This document shows, piece after piece, positions 1-6,813 of a DNA stretch of 7,251 nucleotides. Made by a program: the position numbers and the translations under genes. The stretch is from NCBI GenBank assembly GCA_016762975.1, contig JAESUV010000131.1:1-7251 (forward strand), given 5' to 3'. This stretch comes from Gammaproteobacteria bacterium (GTDB lineage: Bacteria > Pseudomonadota > Gammaproteobacteria > Pseudomonadales > Pseudohongiellaceae). The first letter of the stretch is position 1. Each line of letters begins with the position of its first letter. The notes under the pieces are model-generated. The model searched no databases. It saw nothing but the letters and a program-made list of their open reading frames with translations, and was not told the origin of the DNA.

Positions 1-1
1 C

Positions 2-499
2 GACCTAGAATCCATTCTTGTCTATCCTTCGACCTTCGTAGCGACACGAGAAGTAGCCAACGAACTTGGACTTGTGTCCACAAATCACATCGCCATGCTG
101 GGAGAATCTTGGAGTCAGGGCAAGGTCGTGCTCGCTTGGGACAATGTAAAGAAAGGCGTAATGAATCTGCAGGACGGCCACAATGTCGTGCTGCATGAAT
201 TCGCACATCAACTGGATCATGAGTCGGGCTCAACCAATGGCGCGCCAGTGCTGAGTACACGAGGCGCCTACAGAAGCTGGGCGCATAGTTTCGGCGAAGA
301 ATTTGAAGAGCTGCAAAAAGACGCGGTGCGCGGAAGGCACAGCTTAATGGATCATTACGGTGCCACGAACCCCGCAGAATTTTTTGCCGTGGCAACTGAG
401 ACATTTTTTGAGAAGCCGAAAGAGATGGCCGCCTATCATCAGGAACTGTTTCAGCAGCTGAAAGATTATTACAAACTGGACCCTAGGAAATGGCAGTAA
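2..499 (+). CDS. mtfA: MtfA-like zinc-dependent peptidase (M90 family), 3' part only
   Basis: The frame is open from the window edge and gives 165 residues ending at a TAA; the true start lies upstream. A GTG at 74 is internal, because family-like sequence (LVYPSTFV) precedes it. The signature is HEFAHQLD at residues 65-72 of the visible part, an HExxH zinc site with the catalytic Glu. It is preceded by GESWSQGKVVLAWD and followed by YGATNPAEFFAVATETFFE (residues 119-137), whose AEFF glutamate is the likely third zinc ligand. All are typical of MtfA, a cytosolic aminopeptidase of about 265 residues in E. coli that binds the glucose repressor Mlc and so affects ptsG expression. About 100 N-terminal residues are therefore missing. 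The gene converges on the minus-strand operon with a 55-base gap. The family call is firm; whether the Mlc link holds in this organism is unknown. Confidence 0.93.
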   Translation, partial: DLESILVYPSTFVATREVANELGLVSTNHIAMLGESWSQGKVVLAWDNVKKGVMNLQDGHNVVLHEFAHQLDHESGSTNGAPVLSTRGAYRSWAHSFGEEFEELQKDAVRGRHSLMDHYGATNPAEFFAVATETFFEKPKEMAAYHQELFQQLKDYYKLDPRKWQ

Positions 500-554
500 C
501 TTTGATTCAGCCTTTATAAGAAGGGGCACGATAAATAGGTGATCTCTACATCCG

Positions 555-1772
555 TCAAAAATAGTAACGAATGCTGATATAAACAGAGTCGGGATTACTA
601 CCGTACTCTGAACCAAGCTGCAGCTGTTGCTCAGAGGGCAGATCTGCTAAGAATTTCAACTCATCGCCTGCAAAATGGTAATAGCCCATTCCCATATACA
701 GATTGTCCGACAAGCTGTAATCGCCATTGATACTGAAGAAAACAGAGTTATCATCGAGGTTAGCTAGGGTCTGGAATGACAGGCCTAGTAAGGTATTGAC
801 CTGCCAACTTATGCTAGGGATCAGGTAATTCTTGCCCAGCAGGAACACGCCGCCCGCTTTATAAGCTGCTTCATCCAGTAGGTCTACATAGTCAGCTGGA
901 TCGCTTGATCCGGCTTCGTTGAAATGGTATTCCACCATGCCAAACACGCGTTCATTAAAAGCATAGTCAAGACCTATGGAAGTGCGAGTGTAGTTCTCAT
1001 CACCGCTGACATAGGCCGCCTCCAGCCAGAATCCTAATTCACCCAGCGCCGATTGAACGCCCGCTCCGACTAAATTCTGCTCGGCAAAGCGCATGGCAGT
1101 AAATTGATAATCGTTACCAGAGGCATTGGCAAGCAGTTGTATAAAAACGGCTGAATTTTCCGGTTTGCCGTCTTCCCCGAGAATCACCCCCACATCTAAC
1201 TCACCTAGCTGTCCAATGGGTTTTTGAAAGCGCACCGCATCAACTCCAGCACGGTATTCGGTATTAAGAGCACGAACGTCAAAGGGCAGAAAAACATCAG
1301 TCGGATTGATGATCCGCGCCGACCCAAAAGTAATGGCCTGTCTGCCAATGGTCAGGTCGCCGCTGTCATATTGCAGCTGTACATTCATCCGATCAAGGTT
1401 TTGCGGAAAGGTATTTTTCCTGCCATCAGGACCAATAGTCGCGTCAATATCGGTAAGTCGATAACTGTTACGCTGGGGATTGAAGGTCGATTGCCCAATG
1501 TTTTGTAATGCCGTGCTCGAATCAGCTCCAACTTCATAGTGCAGCTGCCAGACCTGATTATCATTGAAAGCATCGAGCATGAAACGACCGCTGTTCTGCA
1601 TACGATAAGTACGGTCGAATTGAAATGGCCCATTGTCGATTCCTTCCTGGGCGATGGTGAAGTTTTTAAGATAGCCGGTAAAGTTAAGCTGGGCAAAAGA
1701 AGAAAAGCTAAGTGTGCTCAGGGGAATGAACAACAGGCATTTCATGTGGCGTCGCAATCTACTTTTTTTCAT
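555..1772 (-). CDS. Outer-membrane beta-barrel protein, last gene of Lol-like ABC operon
   Basis: A predicted 405-residue protein of unknown precise function. A signal peptide is clear: basic MKKSRLRRHMK, a hydrophobic stretch, then a probable cut after SFA (residue 27) before QLNF. The mature part shows alternating polar and aromatic strand-like segments and ends in Tyr-Tyr-Phe, the terminal aromatic expected of a BAM-assembled barrel. A GRQ (residues 143-145) followed by FG and an NPTD..PFD segment recalls the strand motif of DUF1302/alginate-export type porins; this resemblance is by eye only. Start choice: an ATG at 1790 gives six more residues but no ribosome site, and an ATG at 1745 would lose much of the basic n-region. 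I prefer 1772, which overlaps the ATPase gene by 14 bases and suggests translational coupling. Probable role (inference): outer-membrane exit or acceptor for the cargo moved by the upstream transporter. Confidence 0.85.
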   Translation of the reverse strand: MKKSRLRRHMKCLLFIPLSTLSFSSFAQLNFTGYLKNFTIAQEGIDNGPFQFDRTYRMQNSGRFMLDAFNDNQVWQLHYEVGADSSTALQNIGQSTFNPQRNSYRLTDIDATIGPDGRKNTFPQNLDRMNVQLQYDSGDLTIGRQAITFGSARIINPTDVFLPFDVRALNTEYRAGVDAVRFQKPIGQLGELDVGVILGEDGKPENSAVFIQLLANASGNDYQFTAMRFAEQNLVGAGVQSALGELGFWLEAAYVSGDENYTRTSIGLDYAFNERVFGMVEYHFNEAGSSDPADYVDLLDEAAYKAGGVFLLGKNYLIPSISWQVNTLLGLSFQTLANLDDNSVFFSINGDYSLSDNLYMGMGYYHFAGDELKFLADLPSEQQLQLGSEYGSNPDSVYISIRYYF

Positions 1773-2448
1773 CAAATTCGATTTTGCCATCCTGCATATG
1801 AATCAGGCGACTGGCCCGCTTCATAATTTTTTCATCGTGGGTGGAGAAAATGAAGGTCATGTTGTGACTTTCGTTTAGCTCTTTCATCAAGTCCAAAAGC
1901 GCGATGCCGTTTTTAGAATCAAGGTTCGCTGTGGGCTCATCGGCGAGAATTATTTCCGGGCGAGATACCATGGCTCGCGCGATAGCGACCCGTTGTTGTT
2001 GCCCTCCAGACAATTTATTGGGACGCCGATCCCCCAGACCCTCCAAACCTACTTGGGCAAGAATCTCGGATACCCGGCGCTTTCTTTCCACCGCATCTAC
2101 CCCTTGCAGCAGCATGATGTATTCGATATTTTCTTCGGCGGAAAAGACCGGGATTAAATTGTAGGCTTGGAAGATAAATCCTATATGGTCTCTACGAAAA
2201 TCCGACAGCGCAGTACCTGACATCGCCGCAATATTCGTCCCGGACAATTTGACGGAACCGGAAGTAGGATTGTCTAGCCCGCCAATCAAATGCAGCAAGG
2301 TAGTCTTACCCGAACCCGAAGGGCCAACAAGGGCCGTAAATTCGCCGCGTTCAATTTCAATCGACACATTATCCACGGCCTTGACTAGCGTTTCCTCGTC
2401 ATCACCGAAAAAACGACACACATCAGTGGTTGATATAACTGCAGACAT
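1759..2448 (-). CDS. LolD/MacB-type ABC transporter ATP-binding protein
   Basis: A 229-residue cytoplasmic ATPase that should power the two permeases encoded just before it. All nucleotide-binding motifs are intact: Walker A GPSGSGKT (42-49), Q-loop Gln in FIFQAYNLIP (94), signature LSGGQ (146-150), Walker B IILADE (166-171) with catalytic Glu171, D-loop NLDS (175-178) and switch His204 in STHD. The FIFQAYNLIPVFSAEENI segment and the short single-domain length are typical of the MacB/LolD/FtsE group (type VII ABC systems, which extract substrates from the membrane mechanically). An AGGAG five bases before the ATG is an excellent ribosome site; it overlaps the stop codon of the permease gene, leaving 8 bases between the two frames. 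LolD identity is possible, but the operon context differs from canonical lolCDE, so no symbol is given. Confidence 0.95.
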   Translation of the reverse strand: MSAVISTTDVCRFFGDDEETLVKAVDNVSIEIERGEFTALVGPSGSGKTTLLHLIGGLDNPTSGSVKLSGTNIAAMSGTALSDFRRDHIGFIFQAYNLIPVFSAEENIEYIMLLQGVDAVERKRRVSEILAQVGLEGLGDRRPNKLSGGQQQRVAIARAMVSRPEIILADEPTANLDSKNGIALLDLMKELNESHNMTFIFSTHDEKIMKRASRLIHMQDGKIEFDEKK

Positions 2449-2456
2449 ACGGGCTC

Positions 2457-3680
2457 CTAAAGACTTCTCTGCAAGGCATCCGAGGGGATGATTCTAGAGG
2501 CAAAACGTGCCGGGTAGATGGCTGCTATTACTGTCAACAGCACTACATATAACGGAAACTGGGTGAACTGAATAATATTAAATTCAGTGAAAATGGCATT
2601 GTTCAGTGCGATGCCAGAAAATTCCATCTCACCAAAGGCAACACCATTGGTGGAAGTATACGCGCCGATTGCTGCTCCCAGAGCGATGCCCATGACACAG
2701 CTGATCAAGGAAAGAAATAACGCTTCAAACAAGATTAAATTGCGGATGTCCTTGGGACGAGTTCCGATGGCCTTGATCACACCAAACTCGTAAATACGCT
2801 CGTAGATGGACATGAACATGGAATTAATCACGCCCAGGGAGGCTAGCAGGAAGAGAATCGCGCCAATCATCACTGAGGAGTAGCGAGAAATTTCAAGTAT
2901 CAGGCTAATGTCTGGATTTAATTCCAGCCAGTTCAGGGCCTCGATCTCTCCAACATTAAGTTTATCCAACAAGGGACTATTTGTGTTCGCCATATCCAGT
3001 GGAGTAATAAAATTCAAGGCGAACTCATGGGTTTGCTGCTCAGACATTCCGAGTACCTGACGGGCCGATGCAAGGTTGATAAAGACGAAGTTTTCATCCA
3101 ATTCGCGCATACCAAATTCAATAATTCCGGAAACTCTAAACAGCGCCTGAGCCAGCTCGCCATTGTCAACTTCAGACAATGTCAGGACTATGCGATCTCC
3201 AAGTTCCACTTCCAATAATTCGGCCATGGACACGCCAATTAACAGTTCGCTGTCCTCTCCGCTAAGGTACTCACCACTGATCATTGCTTCTCTGACCTTG
3301 CTTACGGTCTGTTCCAATACAGCATCCACGCCGTAGACAATACCCCCACTGACGTTATAGCTGGATGAAATCATCGCTCCAGTAATCACTCGGGGAGCAT
3401 AGGCTTGCAGTGATATATCCTGTTGTAGTTGGGCTTCTATCTCGTTAGCGTTATCGATGTAGAGATCGACGTCCAGATTTTCTAGATAACCAACTCGGTG
3501 AATCTGCGCCTCTCCAGTCAGCGTGCCAGTGATGTTATCCACCATCAAAGTGATCATGCCGCGCATTAAACCATCGAATACTATCAACGCGGTCAAACTG
3601 AAGCCCATTAGCATGACAGTCAGAACGGTGCGCCGCGTGTTACGAAACAGGTTTCGGAAAGCTAGGCTGGCCATCTGCAC
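2457..3680 (-). CDS. FtsX/LolC-E-like ABC permease, second of pair
   Basis: A 407-residue inner-membrane permease with the LolC/LolE/MacB plan: a basic N-terminus (RNLFRNTRRTV), TM1 at about 18-40, a large periplasmic domain (about 45-262), then TM2 (about 267-290), TM3 (about 316-341) and TM4 (about 376-392). ERIYEFGVIKAIGTRPKDI (294-312) is the cytosolic coupling segment that contacts the ATPase and is characteristic of FtsX-type C-terminal domains. The ending PSDALQRSL matches the usual family tail. The start is a GTG at 3680 that overlaps by one base the TAG of the other permease (TAGTG). A GGAG six bases upstream supports GTG over the ATG two codons later. The two permeases are similar in length but diverged in the periplasmic part, as expected for a heterodimer. 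Confidence 0.93.
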   Translation of the reverse strand: MQMASLAFRNLFRNTRRTVLTVMLMGFSLTALIVFDGLMRGMITLMVDNITGTLTGEAQIHRVGYLENLDVDLYIDNANEIEAQLQQDISLQAYAPRVITGAMISSSYNVSGGIVYGVDAVLEQTVSKVREAMISGEYLSGEDSELLIGVSMAELLEVELGDRIVLTLSEVDNGELAQALFRVSGIIEFGMRELDENFVFINLASARQVLGMSEQQTHEFALNFITPLDMANTNSPLLDKLNVGEIEALNWLELNPDISLILEISRYSSVMIGAILFLLASLGVINSMFMSIYERIYEFGVIKAIGTRPKDIRNLILFEALFLSLISCVMGIALGAAIGAYTSTNGVAFGEMEFSGIALNNAIFTEFNIIQFTQFPLYVVLLTVIAAIYPARFASRIIPSDALQRSL

Positions 3681-4900
3681 TAGTTACTCCGCATCGCTTC
3701 AGTGGGTGAATTAAACGCGGCACGTATGCCCGCTGGAATGCTAATAAGAATGGCGAATCCCAGAATCAAGAACAGCGGCGCAGCAAACACATAGAGCGAT
3801 AGCTCACCCGTGATATGACTCATAAGAATTCCGCCAACGTCCATGGGTTCCGGCAGGGCGAAACCGGCGTAGGTAAACCAGAGAACTAGAGGAATCGCGA
3901 GCACCAGCCCGAGCAATACACTGATTGAAGCCAGCATTGTAGTTTCTAGGGTAATCATTAGAGCCAATTTGGCAGGACGGGTGCCGATGGCTTTCAAAAC
4001 ACCGAATTCCCGCGTGCGTTCCAGCACTGACATAAGCACAGTATTCATAACGCCCACGAAGACTATGAATACTATAATCCCCATGAAAATCACATTGCCT
4101 TGTTTGTCAGTTTGCATGGACTGATAGAAAGTCGCTTCAACCTCCTGCCATGGATCTACGGCCAAATCAGGCAGTAGGTCCTGCAGTATTTCTGCCTCAG
4201 CTCGTGCCCGGCCATCATCTTTCAACAATATGGAGACCTCATGCACCTCATCATTCATGGACAGAAATTCCTGCGCGGCAGCAAGCGGCAGGAATACTGT
4301 AGATCTATCGCTGGACCTACGGTCACCCACTATCGCCCCGACTATATATATGTCGTTCGCTATGGAGCCGTCTGCCCCTTGAGAAATGAGTATTAGTTCA
4401 TCCCCTAGGCCTATGTTGAGGTTATTGGCAATGCCAGCTCCGATCATGGCGGAGTAATATCCTTCGCCATCGATCTCGCTATTGATATAGCTTCCCTCTG
4501 AAATCTTGGCCGCAAGGGTGGTGGTGGTTCTTTCCCGATCGAGGTCAATACCAATAACCTGTGCAGGTGAATTGTCAGTCTCCGAGTAGGCGAGCGAAGG
4601 TGCAAATATGCGTAGTGTATGGCTTTCAATCTGCTCACTGGCATCTAGTATTGCGCTTATATCTTCAGGAGCTTCAATGCTCTTGTGGATCTTCGGCTTT
4701 CGCAGGTAGTCGTCTTTGTGTATTTGGATATGGCCCGTGTGATCCTGGATAAAAAAGGAAATGGCGTTGCTGTAACTGCCCTCACTCATGGAGAAGCTGA
4801 ATACGCACAGCACATATCCGCCAGTTAGGCTCATGGCTGTCAGCAACGAACGTCGCCGCTGCCGAAAAATATTGCGAAAAGCGAGTTTGAATAACAACAT
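3680..4900 (-). CDS. FtsX/LolC-E-like ABC permease, first of pair
   Basis: A 406-residue inner-membrane protein that is the partner of the downstream permease. Layout: basic RNIFRQRRRSLL, TM1 (about 18-38), a periplasmic MacB-like core domain (about 40-262) containing VIGIDLDRE (115-123), then TM2 (about 267-290), TM3 (about 315-345) and TM4 (about 368-391). The coupling segment ERTREFGVLKAIGTRPAKL (294-312) and the tail PTEAMR are classic FtsX-family signatures. The length matches LolC/LolE (about 400) rather than MacB, whose ATPase is fused and whose total is about 650. The ATG overlaps the TAA of the LolA-like gene by one base (TAATG). No strong ribosome site precedes it, so translation probably depends on re-initiation from the upstream gene. 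In LolCDE one permease binds the LolA carrier; which of these two would do so cannot be told by eye. Confidence 0.93.
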   Translation of the reverse strand: MLLFKLAFRNIFRQRRRSLLTAMSLTGGYVLCVFSFSMSEGSYSNAISFFIQDHTGHIQIHKDDYLRKPKIHKSIEAPEDISAILDASEQIESHTLRIFAPSLAYSETDNSPAQVIGIDLDRERTTTTLAAKISEGSYINSEIDGEGYYSAMIGAGIANNLNIGLGDELILISQGADGSIANDIYIVGAIVGDRRSSDRSTVFLPLAAAQEFLSMNDEVHEVSILLKDDGRARAEAEILQDLLPDLAVDPWQEVEATFYQSMQTDKQGNVIFMGIIVFIVFVGVMNTVLMSVLERTREFGVLKAIGTRPAKLALMITLETTMLASISVLLGLVLAIPLVLWFTYAGFALPEPMDVGGILMSHITGELSLYVFAAPLFLILGFAILISIPAGIRAAFNSPTEAMRSN

Positions 4901-5670
4901 TAAAAACGGCTTCGAAGATTTCGCAGGGTAAAGACAGATTCATCAATCTCGGGGAGATTGAATTGCAGCTCATCATAAATGATTATCGTCTTGTGGCCTT
5001 CTTTGTTCATTGGAATCATTTCCATCCTGGTAGGAATATAAAGATTCGATATTTCTTTCGGCTCGCTGAATTCCATTTTTCGAATCAATCTGCCGTTGTC
5101 ATCATAAAAATTTTGGGTCAATGGAATCAGCGGCTCCTTATTAACCACGTAGTCGATTTTGCCCCATACGGTGACCGTATTACTTTTTGGAACTAGGGTG
5201 ATCCGATATTGATTGTCAGTCTCTTCCATAGTCAGAGAGTATTCTTCGGTGAGGGTTGTTTGCTTGACTAAATCATCATTGGTGAAATCACTGCCCATCC
5301 AGGAGCCCATCATCATTGAAGGCGGTACTTTTATGACCTTGTTAATCTTGGGTAGATAATTCCACATCTCCAAGCCCAGTTTCAATGTCGCAATGCCGCG
5401 GTCCTTCCGAGGAGCGAGTATCCGAATGAAAGCCTTTTCGGTTCCAATAGAGCTGGATTCCATTTCCATGGTGCGCTGATACTGGGGAGTTTCCACGACC
5501 ATGGTCATTCGGGCGAAACTAGATTCACCACGGTAAAGCTCTTCCATGGCGTCGATGATTTCAATCGCCCTATCATCGGCACTAACCATGGCAGGTATAA
5601 GAGCTGCTACCAGAGTCAGGCAGACACGACGAACTGAATAAGAAATGCACGGATTAGTATGGAAATTCAT
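4900..5670 (-). CDS. Periplasmic LolA-like carrier (outer-membrane lipoprotein-sorting family)
   Basis: A 256-residue secreted protein. Residues 1-31 form a signal peptide (basic SVRR, hydrophobic VCLTLVAALIPAM, probable cut after VSA before DDRAIEII). The mature protein begins with the helix typical of LolA folds. It carries the motif block MWNYLPKINKVIKVPPSMMM (102-121), followed by GSWMGSDFTNDDLVK, which is diagnostic of the LolA-like 'outer membrane lipoprotein-sorting protein' family (COG2834/PF17131-like). The rest reads as beta strands with regular polar/hydrophobic alternation and ends DESVFTLRNLRSRF. These proteins form an open barrel with a hydrophobic cavity that ferries lipidated or hydrophobic cargo across the periplasm. 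It is the first gene of the operon: the promoter candidate lies about 85-110 bases upstream, and a weak GAGA sits six bases before the ATG. The family call is strong; the cargo is unknown. Confidence 0.9.
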   Translation of the reverse strand: MNFHTNPCISYSVRRVCLTLVAALIPAMVSADDRAIEIIDAMEELYRGESSFARMTMVVETPQYQRTMEMESSSIGTEKAFIRILAPRKDRGIATLKLGLEMWNYLPKINKVIKVPPSMMMGSWMGSDFTNDDLVKQTTLTEEYSLTMEETDNQYRITLVPKSNTVTVWGKIDYVVNKEPLIPLTQNFYDDNGRLIRKMEFSEPKEISNLYIPTRMEMIPMNKEGHKTIIIYDELQFNLPEIDESVFTLRNLRSRF

Positions 5671-5754
5671 GGGCCGTCTCGCTTGGTCAATTGAACGCCA
5701 GAATACCTAATAAGGTCGGCGGCTTGTAGATTTGGGTTCATGAGTATCGAAAAT

Positions 5755-5784
5755 AGTGTACAGGAAGTATAAATGGAATCTCAA
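5755..5784 (-). promoter_or_regulatory. Candidate sigma-70-type promoter of the five-gene operon
   Basis: Read on the minus strand, TTGAGA (5779-5784, five of six to TTGACA) is followed after 18 bases by TACACT (5755-5760, four of six to TATAAT). Transcription would start near 5748, giving a leader of roughly 77 bases before the LolA-like ATG at 5670. The position between the methyltransferase terminator and the operon supports independent transcription of the operon. This is a match by eye only; no start site is known. Confidence 0.45.
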
Positions 5785-5888
5785 GCAAAGGCCTTGCCCA
5801 AGATCATGAATGCCTGAAATGGATGAATTATCAGAAAAGAGAGAGCCACAGGCTGGACTCTAGGCGGCAGTAGCGACATAGATGCAAC

Positions 5889-5933
5889 AAAAGAGAACGG
5901 AGAGATTACTACTTAGTCCCCTCGCCCTCTTTT
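5889..5933 (-). terminator. Rho-independent-type terminator after the methyltransferase gene
   Basis: On the minus strand a 17-base arm (AAAAGAGGGCGAGGGGA) and its partner (TCTCTCCGTTCTCTTTT) flank an 11-base loop. Sixteen of 17 positions pair, four as G-U. The 3' arm ends in TTTT, so the A and T tracts form the base of the stem. On the plus strand those G-U pairs become A-C mismatches, so the fold is much better in minus-strand RNA. It begins five bases after the TAA at 5939, not after the internal TGA at 6110, which supports the longer reading of the gene. Confidence 0.6.
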
Positions 5934-5938
5934 ATTTA

Positions 5939-6730
5939 TTAGATAGGCTTTTTTGCTATGAAGGCATAACCGAGCACTCCGAACTCTCTTGCATTAGACT
6001 CGCCAGATGCACCGCCAAAAGTATCAATTCCTGGGCCAATCTGAATGTCCACAAAACCCGCATCGCTCAACATCTTCTCCCAGCCTGCACACGGCAGGCC
6101 ACCGGCGATTCAAGCAGTCCAGAGATCGACATTCTCCATCGCCGCCTGCGGAACGGGTTTGCTATTGGCAATATCGGCAAACTGCAAATAACCTCCGGGC
6201 TTAAGGATGCGAAGGATTTCTGCCATGACCATTTGCTTATCGGGGCACAGATTAATTACGCCATTGCTAATGGCGACATCAGCCCAAGCGTCTTCTATCG
6301 GCAGCTCTTCAAGCAAGCCCTCGCGGAACTCGATATTGTTCAACCCCAACTCTTCAGCTAAGGCTCCCGCCTTACTTAACATCTCTTCGGTCATATCCAC
6401 GCCAACTACTTCACCTTCATCGCCAACCAAGGTTGCAGCAACGAAGCAATCGAACCCAGCACCGGAGCCTAGGTCTACTACCTTTTCCCCATGCTGCAAG
6501 TCGCGCAATGAGAATGGGTTCGCGACTCCAGCGAAAGACTCCACCGCGTGATCTGGTAATTGAGAGGTGATGGCTTCGCTATATTTTAAGCGTTGTGTCA
6601 GCAGCCGCCCCGTGTGGAAATGAAATTTCTGTTCAGGGTTGGTAGCGACATCGCGGTATTTCAGTTTAACCTGATCTCGCAAGGCCTGAGCATCAACCAC
6701 GGATTTCGCAACGGATGAATCTTTATTCAT
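5939..6730 (-). CDS. ArsM-like SAM-dependent methyltransferase, probable selenoprotein (in-frame TGA read as Sec)
   Basis: Read through one TGA (6110-6112), the frame gives 263 residues with Sec at 207; stopping there gives 206. A Rossmann methyltransferase is clear: VVDLGSGAGFDC (84-95, SAM loop), GVDMTEEML (110-118), ISNGVINLCPDK (154-165) and LKPGG (176-180), after FHFHTGR (36-42) and SFAGVANPF (65-73). The set matches the arsenite-methyltransferase-like group. The residue at the TGA, in WTA-Sec-IAGGLP, aligns by motif with a conserved Cys. The 56 residues beyond it look native (GWEKMLSDAGF, then a glycine-rich stretch and GYAFIAKKPI), which argues against a decayed tail. A SECIS-like hairpin follows the TGA. 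ATG 6730 is chosen because GGAG lies six bases upstream; the ATG at 6742 overlaps that site and has none. The substrate is unknown: arsenite, another metalloid or a thiol are possible. A nonsense mutation is the alternative reading. Confidence 0.82.
6081..6112 (-). promoter_or_regulatory. Sec TGA codon with bacterial SECIS-like hairpin
   Basis: On the minus strand the TGA (6110-6112) is followed by 16 bases and then a five-base loop CGTGT (6089-6093). The loop closes a perfect six-pair stem, GCCTGC with GCAGGC (6094-6099 and 6083-6088), extended by two G-U pairs to 6081 and 6101. Bacterial SECIS elements recognised by SelB lie inside the coding region just after the UGA, with a small apical loop carrying a G in its first two positions. 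Here the second loop base is G, followed by U. The spacing is at the short end of the usual range. No U bulge like that of E. coli fdhF is obvious. Confidence 0.75.
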
Positions 6731-6785
6731 GCTTATCTCCATAATCAGAAGGAATCTGTGGCTCAGAGTACCGTGATCAGCGTAA

Positions 6786-6813
6786 TTTGATCCAGATATT
6801 TATGTGAATCAAA
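6786..6813. repeat. Inverted repeat, possible operator
   Basis: TTTGAT (6786-6791) and ATCAAA (6808-6813) form perfect six-base arms around an AT-rich 16-base centre. The site lies 56-83 bases before the methyltransferase ATG, a position where a regulator could act. Six-base arms at this spacing occur by chance, so this is only a candidate. Confidence 0.25.

Noticed and set aside
74..76. GTG as the start of the MtfA-like gene
   Set aside because: The frame is open to the window edge and the upstream residues (YPSTFV) are family-conserved, so the start lies outside the window.
500..554. Terminator between the convergent peptidase and barrel genes
   Set aside because: Only a four-pair CCTT/AAGG hairpin without a T tract is visible; not enough to call.
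1759..4900. MacAB-type tripartite efflux pump
   Set aside because: The ATPase is not fused to the permease, there are two different permeases, and no MacA-like adaptor or TolC is present; the LolA-like gene points to a Lol-type system.
6110..6112. TGA as the true stop of a 206-residue methyltransferase
   Set aside because: Family members continue about 55 residues further with sequence like that found downstream in the same frame; a SECIS-like hairpin follows and the terminator lies after the distal TAA.
5882..6361. 159-codon plus-strand open frame
   Set aside because: It lies antisense to the C-terminal half of the methyltransferase, has no ribosome site and no recognisable motif. The minus-strand reading is strongly family-like on both sides of the TGA.
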